Shown here: one piece after another, positions 15,432 to 25,077 of the stretch
Numbering within the stretch: the first letter of the stretch is position 1
How the letters are laid out: every line of letters begins with the position of its first letter
DNA from: an uncultured Acidobacteriota bacterium
Lineage (GTDB): Bacteria; Acidobacteriota; Terriglobia; Bryobacterales; Bryobacteraceae
Direction of reading: 5' to 3'
Assembly: GCA_902826605.1 (NCBI GenBank)
Contig: CADEFM010000003.1
Coordinates: 124,001-188,000 of the forward strand
DNA length: 64,000 nucleotides
The notes under the pieces: model-generated
What the model saw: the letters and a program-made list of their open reading frames with translations, nothing else
Database searches by the model: none
Told to the model about the DNA's origin: nothing
Program-made: the position numbers and the translations under genes

Positions 15432-15859
15432 ACCGTTACTTGAAACTAGGCGCCCTGGCGATTGCGGCAATCGTCACTGTCGCTTGCGGGACGGACAAGC
15501 CCGCTGAGGAGACGACCGCACAACGGGGCAAACAGATCAGTGTGCAGAAGTCCGGAGATCTTACGATTGCGCTTGAGAACGAATCGGGAGAACTCAAGAT
15601 GGGACAGAACCGGTTTGTCGTGAGTTTTCGTTCGGCGAACGGCCAGCCAGTCGATGCGGGCAAGGTGACCGTCAGTTCGTCGATGGCAATGCCGGGTATG
15701 GCTCCGATGGTGGCGCCGGTGGAATTACAGCCCGCGGGCCAGGTTGGCACATATTCACTGACGGGCGACTTCGCGATGAGCGGGGCCTGGAAATTCGAGA
15801 TTCGCTGGGACGGTCCAGCCGGTCAAGGCACGACTTCTTTCAGCACGAACGTGAGGTAA
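15428..15859 (+). CDS. YtkA/FixH-like periplasmic lipoprotein with Met motif
   Basis: This 143-residue protein has a lipoprotein signal (AIVTVAC, Cys20) and a beta-rich YtkA-like domain ([50 protein letters not shown]). The MAMPGMAPM segment resembles Cu(I)-binding Met motifs and similar sequences in periplasmic copper chaperones. It overlaps the cusA stop as ATGA with AGGAG upstream, and sits where a CusF-like chaperone gene would be expected. A chaperone role that hands copper to the pump is therefore a reasonable inference but not shown. Confidence 0.78.
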   Translation: MNRYLKLGALAIAAIVTVACGTDKPAEETTAQRGKQISVQKSGDLTIALENESGELKMGQNRFVVSFRSANGQPVDAGKVTVSSSMAMPGMAPMVAPVELQPAGQVGTYSLTGDFAMSGAWKFEIRWDGPAGQGTTSFSTNVR

Positions 15860-15863
15860 CAGC

Positions 15864-17144
15864 GTGCAAAAACGATCGTGTTTATGGGTGATGGTAGTCC
15901 TAGGGTACCCATCGGCTTGGTGCCAGCCCAGTGTTATCGATCCAGTTCGCGGCCGTACTGTCGAAGAACTTGTTCAGATGGCGCTCCGGCAAAACGGTGA
16001 CGTGCTCGTAATGCAACAGCGCGTATCGGCAAAGCAGGGTGACTTGGTGCAGGCTCGGCTGCGGCCCAACCCAACACTCGACTTGAGTGGGATGCAGGAG
16101 TATCGCGGCCCCATGAACAGCTTTATGGTCGGCGCGTCCATACCCTTGGAACTGTTCGGTCGGCGGGATCGGCGCATTGAAGTTGCGGAACACGGCATCT
16201 CGGTCTCCGAATGGGAACGGTCCGATATTGAACGTCGCCTGCGAGGGGAGATTGCGATGAGGTTCGGGGATGTTCTTGCTGCGGCGCAACAGTTACAGTT
16301 CGCTATGGATCTCCTCAGCGTGAATCGGGAGGCGTTACAACTAACAGGTACGCGAGCCGAGCAAGGGGCGATTCCTCCCTTGGACGCGAGCCTGCTTCGT
16401 GTTGAAGTGAATCGGATCGACTCCATGCGCGTGGATGCGGAGTCGAGACTTGGGGTTGCACTCTTGGAGTTGAAGAGCTTGGCCGGTTTGAAGCCAGAGG
16501 AGGAGCTTCGCTTGCGAGGCACGCTGGAGCCGCCTCCAGTGACGGCTTCGAACGCGGATGCTACAACCCGCGCGCTTCAACGACCGGACCTGCAAGCATT
16601 ACGCGCCGCCGAAGAAGCCGCGGATGCCCGCGTTCGACAGGCGAAAACAGAAGGAAAACTGGACGCCAGTTTGTCGGGCTCGTTTCAACGCATGGACTCC
16701 GGGTTCCCGTTGAATGGTCTAACGCCGCTGGGGCAGCCAACTCGAATCCAGGGGATTTTCAACTTGGCTACGATTGGCGTCTCAATTACTCTGCCGACGA
16801 GGAACCGAAACGAAGGAGCCATCGCCACCGCGACGGCGGACCTCACCGCGGCAAAACGCCGCCGCGAATACGCCGAGTTGATTGCAACTCGCGAGGTGGC
16901 CGCTGCTCTTCTGCAGCAGTCCAAGGCAAAGGAGAGCCTTGACATCTACGGCCCAGGCGTCCGGGACCAAGCGCGAGAAAACCTCGCCGTAATCCGTCGT
17001 GTGTACGAACTGGGCCGCAATCAATTGTTGGACGTGATCGCCGAACAGCGCCGGTTGATCGAGATCGAAACCGGCTACATTGATGCCCTCAATCGCTACT
17101 ATCAAGCATCCGTGAGAGTCCGGCTAGCTGCGGGCATCGAGTGA
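15864..17144 (+). CDS. TolC-family outer-membrane efflux protein (CusC-like)
   Basis: A GTG start gives 426 residues with a signal peptide (cleaved near SAWCQ) and the paired outer-membrane-factor repeats: TVEELVQMALRQNGDVLVMQQ at the start of repeat one, ELFGRRDRRIEVAEHGI, and YELGRNQLLDVIAEQRRLIEIE in repeat two. The trimer forms the outer-membrane channel and periplasmic tunnel for the CusA/CusB pump. The gene follows the YtkA-like gene by 4 nt and precedes cusB by 10 nt. The family call is firm; metal specificity follows from the pump. Confidence 0.9.
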   Translation: MQKRSCLWVMVVLGYPSAWCQPSVIDPVRGRTVEELVQMALRQNGDVLVMQQRVSAKQGDLVQARLRPNPTLDLSGMQEYRGPMNSFMVGASIPLELFGRRDRRIEVAEHGISVSEWERSDIERRLRGEIAMRFGDVLAAAQQLQFAMDLLSVNREALQLTGTRAEQGAIPPLDASLLRVEVNRIDSMRVDAESRLGVALLELKSLAGLKPEEELRLRGTLEPPPVTASNADATTRALQRPDLQALRAAEEAADARVRQAKTEGKLDASLSGSFQRMDSGFPLNGLTPLGQPTRIQGIFNLATIGVSITLPTRNRNEGAIATATADLTAAKRRREYAELIATREVAAALLQQSKAKESLDIYGPGVRDQARENLAVIRRVYELGRNQLLDVIAEQRRLIEIETGYIDALNRYYQASVRVRLAAGIE

Positions 17145-17154
17145 GGAGACGATT

Positions 17155-18378
17155 ATGCAACGAAGCGGTGTAGTCATTACGGTCCTGATTTCACTGATCG
17201 CAGGGGCGGGTACGGGCGCGTGGTTCGTTCAACACCAGACGGGCTCAGCCCCACCGAATCAGAGCGCCCCCGGCATGGCCTCGATGCCGATGCCGACGCC
17301 GACGCCATCACAACCGGCCGCGGAGGAAGTCCTGATAACGATTCCGCCGGATGCCTTGGAACGAATGAATCTCCGTTATGCCGAGGTGAAACAGGACACC
17401 GCAAGCGTCGAAATCCGTGTCCCAGGCATGGTGCAGCCGAACGGATACCGAGAAGTGCGGGTCAGTCCATTGGTCGGTGGCGTGGCCACGAAGGTCACGG
17501 CCGAGCTTGGGCAGACCGTGAAACGCGGTCAGGTGATGGCGCAGCTGTTCAGCCGCGAACTCGCGGAGGCGCAGTCCGAGTTCGTTGGATTCCAGGCTCA
17601 ACTGGAGGCCGAGCATAAAAAGTTGACCCGCTCACAAGAGCTGGTAAAGCTCGGGGCTGCGAGCCGTGAGGAACTGGAAGGTGTTGAAGCATCCCATCAG
17701 GTTCACGCGGCGCATGTAGAGGAGACGCGCCAGAGACTGTTGCTATTGGGACTGAGCGAGGACCAGATCGAGCAGGTGCGCGCAGGGCGGCAGGTTAGTT
17801 CCGATGTCGCGATTCCCGCGCCTATCGACGGCGTGGTGACGGCGCGTTCGCTGAATCTCGGACAAGTGGTGATGACAGGGCAGGAACTGTTTACCGTTAC
17901 GGACCTTTCCTCCGTGTGGATCGAAGGAAGCTTGCTGGAGGATCATTTCGCCGCGGTTCGGGCTGGTTCGCGAGCGACGATCACCACGCCGGCTTATCCA
18001 GGACGCACGTATCGTGGGCTTGTCGACTATATCGATCCTCGGGTTGATCCACAAACGCGAACAGCCGAGGTGCGCGTCGTGGTCGAGAATGCGGATGGCG
18101 GACTTCGCCTCGGGATGTACATGGACATGCTGTTCGTTCATGGCGGCGCGGCAGTGACGGTTGTTCCGGCACAGGCGATCCAGATGATCGGCTCGACCAG
18201 CGTCGTATTTGTGCCAATCGACGGCGAGCCCGGCGGCTTTCGACAGCGGACGATCATGGCCGGGAATGAGACTGCTGGCGGCCGGATTGTTTCAGAGGGT
18301 GTGCGTCCCGGGGAGCGTGTGGTCACCGAGGGCAGCTTTCTGCTGCGTGCTGAGGCCCTGAGACAGCACCCGCAGTAG
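17155..18378 (+). CDS. cusB: CusB-like periplasmic adaptor (membrane fusion protein)
   Basis: This 407-residue protein has an N-terminal membrane anchor (VVITVLISLIAGAGTGAWF), a Met- and Pro-rich linker (GMASMPMPTPTP) that may bind Cu(I) as the N-terminal Met residues of CusB do, then barrel-sandwich and hairpin domains (VSPLVGGVATKVTAELGQTV; AHKKL-type coiled region), beta-barrel (IEGSLLEDHFAAV) and membrane-proximal domains (RVVTEGSFLLRAE). It joins CusA and CusC and can pass metal to the pump. The stop overlaps the next frame by one base. Placement after cusC instead of before cusA is a rearranged gene order compared with cusCFBA of enteric bacteria. Confidence 0.9.
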   Translation: MQRSGVVITVLISLIAGAGTGAWFVQHQTGSAPPNQSAPGMASMPMPTPTPSQPAAEEVLITIPPDALERMNLRYAEVKQDTASVEIRVPGMVQPNGYREVRVSPLVGGVATKVTAELGQTVKRGQVMAQLFSRELAEAQSEFVGFQAQLEAEHKKLTRSQELVKLGAASREELEGVEASHQVHAAHVEETRQRLLLLGLSEDQIEQVRAGRQVSSDVAIPAPIDGVVTARSLNLGQVVMTGQELFTVTDLSSVWIEGSLLEDHFAAVRAGSRATITTPAYPGRTYRGLVDYIDPRVDPQTRTAEVRVVVENADGGLRLGMYMDMLFVHGGAAVTVVPAQAIQMIGSTSVVFVPIDGEPGGFRQRTIMAGNETAGGRIVSEGVRPGERVVTEGSFLLRAEALRQHPQ

Positions 18379-18422
18379 TGGCTATTGGCGACAGGTACTT
18401 TCGAGCACGTAGGATATCTACT

Positions 18423-19037
18423 GTGAGCACTTCAACCCACTGGGAATCCATCTATGGCACAAAGGCTCCCGATGCGGTGAGTTGGTACCGTCCCCATCTT
18501 GACGTTTCTCTCGGCCTGATCGAACGGGCGGTTCCAGACAGGTCCGCGTCTATCCTTGATGTGGGCGGTGGAGAATCCACGCTCGGCGAAGATTTGATCC
18601 GGCGGGGATATCGCCACGTTGCGGTAGTGGATATTTCGTGGACCGCCCTGCGAGTGTCGAGCCGGAGAGACACCCCCGGCCCGGTACCGATAAGTCGGGT
18701 CTGCGCGGACGTAACGCACCTTCCGTTTGCTCCATGGAGCTTCGATCTCTGGCATGATCGAGCTGTGTTCCATTTCCTGACGGCGCCTGAGGATCGTGGC
18801 GCATACGTGGAGCAGGTTACTCGAACAGTCCGCCCGGGCGGCCATGTCGTCGTCAGCACGTTTGGCCTGGAAGGGCCGGATTGCTGTAGTGGTCTGCCAG
18901 TGGAACGCTATGATGCGAACCGGCTGCACTCGCAGTTTGGCGGGCGCTTCCGACTGGTGGAAAACGCGACAGAGGTCCATATCACTCCCCGGGGTGCTCC
19001 GCAGCAATTCGTCTACTGCTATTGCCGAGTCTCATGA
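18423..19037 (+). CDS. Class I SAM-dependent methyltransferase at the end of the Cus operon
   Basis: This 204-residue protein has the SAM-binding motif ILDVGGGESTLGEDLI, an acidic loop VVDIS, motif III-like LPFAPWSFDLWHDRAVFHFL and VRPGGHVVVSTF. It is of the small cytoplasmic class that starts HWESIYGTKAPDAVSWY. The GTG at 18423 is preferred because AGGA lies upstream and the family begins at this residue; an earlier GTG at 18378 adds a Lys/Arg-rich extension. The substrate is unknown. It lies 44 nt after cusB on the same strand. The 99 nt to the next, convergent gene hold nothing I recognise. Confidence 0.85.
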   Translation: MSTSTHWESIYGTKAPDAVSWYRPHLDVSLGLIERAVPDRSASILDVGGGESTLGEDLIRRGYRHVAVVDISWTALRVSSRRDTPGPVPISRVCADVTHLPFAPWSFDLWHDRAVFHFLTAPEDRGAYVEQVTRTVRPGGHVVVSTFGLEGPDCCSGLPVERYDANRLHSQFGGRFRLVENATEVHITPRGAPQQFVYCYCRVS

Positions 19038-19136
19038 CACTTGATGACTCTTTTGCCGTTTTGTGCCAGCACCTGGTTAGCGCGGCGCAGCGAACTACTT
19101 TGCGTCTGCGAATCGAGATCTCAAACTGACTAGGCA

Positions 19137-22100
19137 TTAAGCGGTCTCCTTTATTGCCATGCGGCGATGCACTAGAATCCATGCGGCCGGGACCACAAGC
19201 ATATTCAGAAGGGTTGAGGACAGCAGGCCAAAGAGAATGACAAAGGCCATGGGAGCTTGAATCTCGCTCCCCGGTTCACCTCGTCCCAGGGCGATCGGGA
19301 TCAGCGCCAGTCCCGCCGCGAGAGCCGTCATGAGGATCGGCACCAGGCGCTCTTCCGCACCTTTGACGATGGCGTCTCGGGGATTGGTGACGCCTTCATG
19401 GTCGATCAAGTGGCGAACATGCGAGATCAGCATTATTCCATTGCGAGTGGCGATACCAAACAGTGTGATGAAGCCGATAATCGATGCCACGGAGAGGACA
19501 CCTCCGCCCAGAAATACCCCCGCAACTCCTCCGACCAGAGCGAGCGGGAGGTTCAGGAGGATGACGGCGGCATCGGTTAGGGAACGGAAGACGGTGGCAA
19601 GCAGGAACACCATGGCCACAATCGAAAGTCCGCCGAGGATCAACAAAAGACGGGTGGCCTGGCTCTCCGCTTCGAACTGCCCCCCATACTCGATGTGGTA
19701 CCCCTGGGGAAGCTTCACCTGTTTGGCTACGCGATCCCGAATGTCGTTCACGGTGCTGACCAGGTCCCGGCCCGCAACGTTACACTGCACTACGATCCGG
19801 CGCTGTACGAACTCGCGCATGATGAAGTTGGGACCGCGGTCTTCACGAATGTCGGCGATGGCGCTTAATGGGACCCGAGCGCCGCTCGGGGTATCGAACA
19901 GGGTGTTGTGAATCGCCGCTAGCGAGTCCTTCTCCTGCGGACCGTAGCGAACCACGAGCGGGAAGCTCACTTGACCTTCCAAGACCCGGCTGACCTCCTT
20001 CCCGACGTAGGCGGTCTCTAGGGCTTCGGCGGCTTCGCCCGTTTGCAGGCCGAAGCGCGCGGCGTTAGCGGAATTCACCTTCACCTGAAGGGTGGGGATG
20101 TCCGTCTGTTGCTCCGCGGAGAGGTCGACTACTCCGGGCACACCAGTCATGGCCGCTTGGACATCTTTGGCCAGGATGCGCAGCGTCGCGAGATCATCCC
20201 CGAAGACCTTGACCGCGACGTTGGCGCGCACCCCTGACAACATATGATCGATGCGGTGGGAGATCGGCTGGCCGACGGTGATGTTCATGCCGGGCATGAG
20301 CGTGGTCTTGTCGCGAATTTCCTGAAGCACTTCCTCTTTGGGCCGGTCCTTCATCTCCAGGCGGACGTCCATCTCTGCCGCCTCGACGCCTTGCACGTGT
20401 TCGTCGAGTTCCGCGCGGCCTGTGCGCCGGGATGTGGAGACGACTTCAGGGACAGTCAGCAACAGCCGTTCGAGCCCTGCGCCAAGTGCGTCCGATTCCT
20501 GAAGGCTCGTGCCGGGTATGGTCACGGCGCTGATGGTAAGCGAGCCTTCATTGAACTCAGGCAGGAAGGCACGGCCAGCCTTCGTCATCTGGTAGCTCGC
20601 CACTACGACGATCGCGACCGCAAGTATGACGATGAGCGCCGGAACGCGTAGAACTCCCCGAAGTACGGGCGAATACAGCCGCTTGAGCGCTCGTGCTAAT
20701 ACCGGTTCGGTGCCGTTGAGGATGGACTTCGCCCGGGGAAGCAGTAAAGAACAGAGGGCCGGCGTCACCGTCAGAGCGACAATCAGGGAGGCGAGCAAGC
20801 TCGTGATGTAGGCGAATCCCAAGGGGCGCAGCAGCCGTCCCTCGACGCTGGTGAGCGCGAACAGTGGCAGAAACACCATCACGACGATGACGGTCGCGAA
20901 CACTACAGAACTGCGAATCTCCGTGGATGCTGCGTAGATCACGTCCATTGCGCCGCGGCGTTCGCCCTCCGGGCGGGCAGCGTTCTCGCGCAAGCGCCGG
21001 ATCACGTTCTCGACATCGATGATGGCGTCATCTACTAGTTCGCCGATGGCAATCGCCAGTCCACCAAGCGTCATGCTGTTGATGGTGAACCCGAACCAGC
21101 TCATCGCGAGAACGGCTGACACCAGGGAGAGCGGGAGAGCAACGAGAGTGACGAGCGCGGCTCGCACGTTGAAGAGAAACAGAACGACGATGATCGCGAC
21201 CAGGATCGCGCCGTCTCGCAGCGCGCGCGTGAGGTTCTCCAGGGCTCGCTCGATGAAATCCGCGCCACGGAAGAGGTTGCGGCTGATCGTCATCCCAGCA
21301 GGCAGTGTCCGCTGGATGTCATCTAGCGTCTGCTCCACGGCCTTGGTGAGTTCGAGTGTATTGGTGCCGGGTTGCTTCTGAATCCCGATGACTACCGCTG
21401 GCTTGCCGTTGTGCGAACCCTCCCCGCGTTTCAGCTCAGCGCCGATCTTCACATCGGCGATATCCCGTACAAAGATCGGCCTCCCTTTGCGGGAGGCAAT
21501 CACAACGCCTCCAATGTCCTCCACGGTGCGAACACGACCGATGCCCTGGATTAGGTACTCTTCACCCCCTGCCACGTGGAATCCGGCGGAGGAGTTCTGG
21601 TTTGCGGCGCTCAGTGCGATCTCCACATCGCGAAGCGATAGTTCGTATTCACGCAGCCAGCGGGGATCGACTTGGACTTGATACTGTTTCTGTTCGCCGC
21701 CCGTCGGGATCACCTGCGAAACTCCTGGCACCGCCAACAGGCGACGCCGGACAATGGTATCTGCCACGGTTCGCACTTCGAGCGGCGAGTGATGGTCGGA
21801 CTCAAGGGAGATGAATAGAATCTCGCCCATCACCGAGGACACGGGCGCGAGGTAAGGAGCCTTCACGGTCGAAGGCAGTGAGGGAGCCGCTTGCGCGAGT
21901 TTCTCCGTCACGATCTGGCGGGCGCGCAGGATATCCTGTCCCCAATCGAACTCCACCCAGATAATCGCGACGCCCACGGCAGTCGCGGATCGAACGCGGC
22001 GAACGCCTGCGGCCCCGTTCATGGAAGCCTCAATCGGGAAAGTTGCTTGGGCTTCGAGTTCGGTGGGCACCATGCCAGGCCCTTCGATCAGGACTACGAC

Positions 22101-22238
22101 GGTTGGTGCCGTCAGGTCGGGCAGCACGTCGAGCGGTGTGTGCAGCGCCGTGTATGTCCCGCCGATCAAGAGCGCGACGGCGAGAAAAAGCACGAGCGAG
22201 CGATAGCGGAGCGAAGTTCGAATCAATGCGTCTAACAT
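19137..22238 (-). CDS. Heavy-metal RND efflux pump (CzcA family)
   Basis: This 1033-residue pump has the standard 12-helix RND layout and the heavy-metal signature IGELVDDAIIDVENVIRRL in helix 4, with acidic residues (E, DD, D) typical of pumps for divalent ions such as Zn, Co, Cd or Ni rather than the CusA-type sequence. It lacks the Met-rich periplasmic loop seen in CusA at 12288. It is the last gene of a minus-strand operon (His-rich protein, TolC protein, adaptor, pump) and begins 10 nt after the adaptor stop. The exact metal cannot be set from sequence alone. Confidence 0.92.
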   Translation of the reverse strand: MLDALIRTSLRYRSLVLFLAVALLIGGTYTALHTPLDVLPDLTAPTVVVLIEGPGMVPTELEAQATFPIEASMNGAAGVRRVRSATAVGVAIIWVEFDWGQDILRARQIVTEKLAQAAPSLPSTVKAPYLAPVSSVMGEILFISLESDHHSPLEVRTVADTIVRRRLLAVPGVSQVIPTGGEQKQYQVQVDPRWLREYELSLRDVEIALSAANQNSSAGFHVAGGEEYLIQGIGRVRTVEDIGGVVIASRKGRPIFVRDIADVKIGAELKRGEGSHNGKPAVVIGIQKQPGTNTLELTKAVEQTLDDIQRTLPAGMTISRNLFRGADFIERALENLTRALRDGAILVAIIVVLFLFNVRAALVTLVALPLSLVSAVLAMSWFGFTINSMTLGGLAIAIGELVDDAIIDVENVIRRLRENAARPEGERRGAMDVIYAASTEIRSSVVFATVIVVMVFLPLFALTSVEGRLLRPLGFAYITSLLASLIVALTVTPALCSLLLPRAKSILNGTEPVLARALKRLYSPVLRGVLRVPALIVILAVAIVVVASYQMTKAGRAFLPEFNEGSLTISAVTIPGTSLQESDALGAGLERLLLTVPEVVSTSRRTGRAELDEHVQGVEAAEMDVRLEMKDRPKEEVLQEIRDKTTLMPGMNITVGQPISHRIDHMLSGVRANVAVKVFGDDLATLRILAKDVQAAMTGVPGVVDLSAEQQTDIPTLQVKVNSANAARFGLQTGEAAEALETAYVGKEVSRVLEGQVSFPLVVRYGPQEKDSLAAIHNTLFDTPSGARVPLSAIADIREDRGPNFIMREFVQRRIVVQCNVAGRDLVSTVNDIRDRVAKQVKLPQGYHIEYGGQFEAESQATRLLLILGGLSIVAMVFLLATVFRSLTDAAVILLNLPLALVGGVAGVFLGGGVLSVASIIGFITLFGIATRNGIMLISHVRHLIDHEGVTNPRDAIVKGAEERLVPILMTALAAGLALIPIALGRGEPGSEIQAPMAFVILFGLLSSTLLNMLVVPAAWILVHRRMAIKETA

Positions 22239-22248
22239 GGTTCCGCTC

Positions 22249-23787
22249 CTAGTGGACGTGCCCGTGTGCCGGGATCTGTGTCGATAGCGCCGAAAGGCGG
22301 ATCAGGTATGCGCCACGTGTGACCACGCGATCGCCGGGCTCAATGCCGGAAGTGATCTCAACCAAACCAGCTTGTCTTCTTCCCACATCGACCGGGCGGC
22401 GCACGAAGGATTCCCCCTCGCGCTGAATGAAAACGACTGGACGTCCGCCGTCATCGATCAGAGCCGATTCCGGGACCGTCGTGCCACGGCTGGCATTGGA
22501 GAGAAACAATCGGATAGTGACTGTCTGGTTAATCGCAATGCGACCGTCCGTGTTCGTGGCTTCGTACACCACGGGAAAGGTCCGTGTTGCTGGATCCACG
22601 ACTTTGCCGACAGAGACAAGGCGACCGGCGGGACGAGGTTGCTCCAGTCCCGGTATCTCGATTTCCGCGCCTGTCAGCGTGCGAATCCGGGGGTAATCCG
22701 CTTCCGGAACGATGGCCGAGACGTAGATTCGCTCCGTGTCCAGAATGCGGAAGAGAGTTTCACCGCCTTTCAGGTTCATCCCGGACGATGCAGACATCTC
22801 GACGACCTGTCCCGCAATCGGAGCCTTGATTGCGAATGCCGTGGATGTTCCAATCCCCTCGGCCGCGCGCGTCGCGTCGAATTGCCGGATGCGCTCTTCG
22901 GCCGCGTGCTGGCGAGCTTCGGCCGTTCGCTCCGCCGTGCGAGCCTCGTCCAAACGCTTGGCCGGAGCCGCGCCTGCGTCGACAAGCCTCGATGCGCGTT
23001 CGCGATCGCGGCGTGCGTAGTCGAGCGCAGCATCCGCTTCGGCTTTGGCGAGGTCCAGCGCCGCGCGATCATTCGGGACCGCTGTTGGCGGTACAACGGA
23101 AGCCAGCGTTTGCCCTTGCGTAACCCGCGCACCGAAGACAGGAAAGTTGTCTCCGGCCAGCCGGCCCGCCAGTGGCGCTGTCACCGAGACTTCCCCTCCA
23201 GATCTCGGCGTCACTTCCGCGGGAACTACAATGCTCTCGCGCAACATTGCAGGCTTGGCGAGTTCCGTGCCGAAGTCGAGCGCCCACTGCTGCTCCTTCA
23301 GGAAGGACAGCATCTCCTCCGTGGGTGTCTCCTCGCCGGTCGGAACCTCGGACAGTGTTTTGTAGACGGTGACATCCCGTAGTGTGTGCGTATCGGATAG
23401 TGCCGGTGAAATTAGTTTGATCTCCAGCGCCGCCTTCCCGCTGCGCGAAGGTTTCACCGTCACGCCGAAGATTCCGGCTTTCGAAGGCTTGTCTGTAGTG
23501 AAGGTTTCCGTTGCGCCGTCTTCATAGAGCACCTTCACTTCGGAACCACCGGAAGCAACGGGTTTGAAGTCGTCCAGCCGTGTGAGGTGGATCGCGAATC
23601 GGCTCTCCTCACCTTGGACCAATTCTGGAAACTCGACGAAGAGTTCGGTCTTGGCGGACCAGTAGGTTTGGCTTTCGGTGGGGCGAAGAGGAGCCTGGGC
23701 AGGCTCCTGTTTTGATTCAAGGGATTTCTGTTCCCCGCAGCCTGCAAGGAAGAGCGCGGCCATCAGGATCAAGTGGGATCTCTTCAT
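22249..23787 (-). CDS. RND periplasmic adaptor lipoprotein (CzcB-like, extended)
   Basis: This 512-residue adaptor has a lipoprotein signal (LFLAGCGEQ, Cys17), an extra N-terminal beta domain of roughly 120 residues (VEFPELVQGEESRFAIHLTRL), the lipoyl/hairpin core (VSVTAPLAGRLAGDNF; a coiled hairpin rich in Ala/Arg) and barrel domains (DTERIYVSAIVPEADYP), and ends in AHGHVH, a possible metal ligand. At 512 residues it is longer than most adaptors because of the N-terminal domain. It overlaps the TolC-type gene upstream by 4 nt and is followed by the pump after 10 nt. Confidence 0.9.
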   Translation of the reverse strand: MKRSHLILMAALFLAGCGEQKSLESKQEPAQAPLRPTESQTYWSAKTELFVEFPELVQGEESRFAIHLTRLDDFKPVASGGSEVKVLYEDGATETFTTDKPSKAGIFGVTVKPSRSGKAALEIKLISPALSDTHTLRDVTVYKTLSEVPTGEETPTEEMLSFLKEQQWALDFGTELAKPAMLRESIVVPAEVTPRSGGEVSVTAPLAGRLAGDNFPVFGARVTQGQTLASVVPPTAVPNDRAALDLAKAEADAALDYARRDRERASRLVDAGAAPAKRLDEARTAERTAEARQHAAEERIRQFDATRAAEGIGTSTAFAIKAPIAGQVVEMSASSGMNLKGGETLFRILDTERIYVSAIVPEADYPRIRTLTGAEIEIPGLEQPRPAGRLVSVGKVVDPATRTFPVVYEATNTDGRIAINQTVTIRLFLSNASRGTTVPESALIDDGGRPVVFIQREGESFVRRPVDVGRRQAGLVEITSGIEPGDRVVTRGAYLIRLSALSTQIPAHGHVH

Positions 23788-25013
23788 TGCGTCACCTCCA
23801 TACCCGCGGCGCGGGACAGTTCGATCTCGCTTTCTTTCACCGCCAGTTGTAGTTCGAGTCTTCGAAGCGCTGTCTGGCGCATCAACCGGTAGGCGTCGAG
23901 CAGTTGCAGAATGCCGAGTTCGCCCTCTTCATACCCGACTCTGACGATCCGCAGTAGCTCTGCATCGGCCCCACTGGTTTCACGCTCAAATGCAATCAAC
24001 GCAGCGGCTCGCGCGGCATGCACGTCATATGCGCCGTTCACCGTCGCCGTGACCTGGATCGTGAGTTGCTCGCGCTGCGCGCGAATGCGATCCTGTTCGG
24101 CTGACAAGCGAGCCACTTCTGTCTGGCCTTTGTTGAAGAGCGGTAGGGAGATCGATACTCCGATGACAGCGCCCGTTGCGTTCTGCCCCGGCGCGACTTG
24201 AGTCCGTTTCATGCCGGCGGTGATCATCGGTTCGGGTCTGCGCAGCCGATCCGCAGCCTGCTGCTCCAGACCTAATTGGGCGAGGCGGCTCGATTGGGTG
24301 CGGAAATCCGCACGATTCAGGAGAGCTTGTGCGACCAGATCGGAGGCGGACGTGGCGAAGGGCTGTGAACCTACATCACCTGACAGAGAAGGCAACGCGG
24401 TATCGGCGGGCAAGTAGGAGAGTAAGACCGTCTTCTCGTTACGTGCCCGGGCGCGAGAGATCGCTATGTCGGCGCGAAGATCCAGCGTTTCGCGTTCCAC
24501 GCGTAGGTGGTCGTAGCGGGAGCCTTCACCCTCCCGCTCCCGTGCGGCGAGAAGGTCGATCACCTGTTGAATCTCTCTAAGAGAGCCTTGGATCAACTCC
24601 TCTTGCCGCTGGGCAGCGAGCGCGCGATAGAACGCAAGGCGTAGGCTTGAACGGAGGTCCCAGATACGCGCGGCCCCATCGGCTTCGACCGCATCCCGGG
24701 CCGGGTCCATCGCCTTTCGGGCAAGGCCCAACCGGCCCGAGATCGGAAGTTGCCACTCTCCCTGGACAAATTCCGTGAATCCAACGGTCTCGCGGCTATA
24801 TGCCGCGATCGGATTCGGCCACAGCGTCCGGCTACGCAGGGCTTCGACCGACGCTGACGCTGCCGCGCGAGTCTCTCGTTTGATAGGCGTCTGCTGCTCA
24901 AACAGAGACAGCACAGCCTGTTCGGTCCACTGTTTCTCGCCTGGACTTTGTCCGTAAGTGGAGGTGCAGAGCGCCAGCAGGGACATTCCTGCCAGCGTGT
25001 TCTTGAAATACAT
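23784..25013 (-). CDS. TolC-family outer-membrane efflux protein (CzcC-like)
   Basis: The ATG at 25013 gives 409 residues with a signal peptide (LAGMSLLALCTSTYGQ) and both outer-membrane-factor repeats (LRSRTLWPNPIAAYSRETVGF; YEEGELGILQLLDAYRLMRQT). Longer frames are rejected because they lack a signal peptide, and AAGG lies upstream of this ATG. It overlaps the adaptor by 4 nt and follows the His-rich gene by 64 nt. It is the outer channel of the minus-strand RND system. Confidence 0.88.
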   Translation of the reverse strand: MYFKNTLAGMSLLALCTSTYGQSPGEKQWTEQAVLSLFEQQTPIKRETRAAASASVEALRSRTLWPNPIAAYSRETVGFTEFVQGEWQLPISGRLGLARKAMDPARDAVEADGAARIWDLRSSLRLAFYRALAAQRQEELIQGSLREIQQVIDLLAAREREGEGSRYDHLRVERETLDLRADIAISRARARNEKTVLLSYLPADTALPSLSGDVGSQPFATSASDLVAQALLNRADFRTQSSRLAQLGLEQQAADRLRRPEPMITAGMKRTQVAPGQNATGAVIGVSISLPLFNKGQTEVARLSAEQDRIRAQREQLTIQVTATVNGAYDVHAARAAALIAFERETSGADAELLRIVRVGYEEGELGILQLLDAYRLMRQTALRRLELQLAVKESEIELSRAAGMEVTQ

Positions 25014-25077
25014 GGGATCCCAGCCTTTCTGAATGTGCAGGTGAAGACACACGTCACCTGTAGCGCTGAAAGCGGGA

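Noticed and set aside
22372..23382. Open frame of 336 codons opposite the adaptor gene
   Set aside because: It is an antisense shadow of a clear lipoprotein adaptor, with biased Arg/Cys composition and no recognisable fold.
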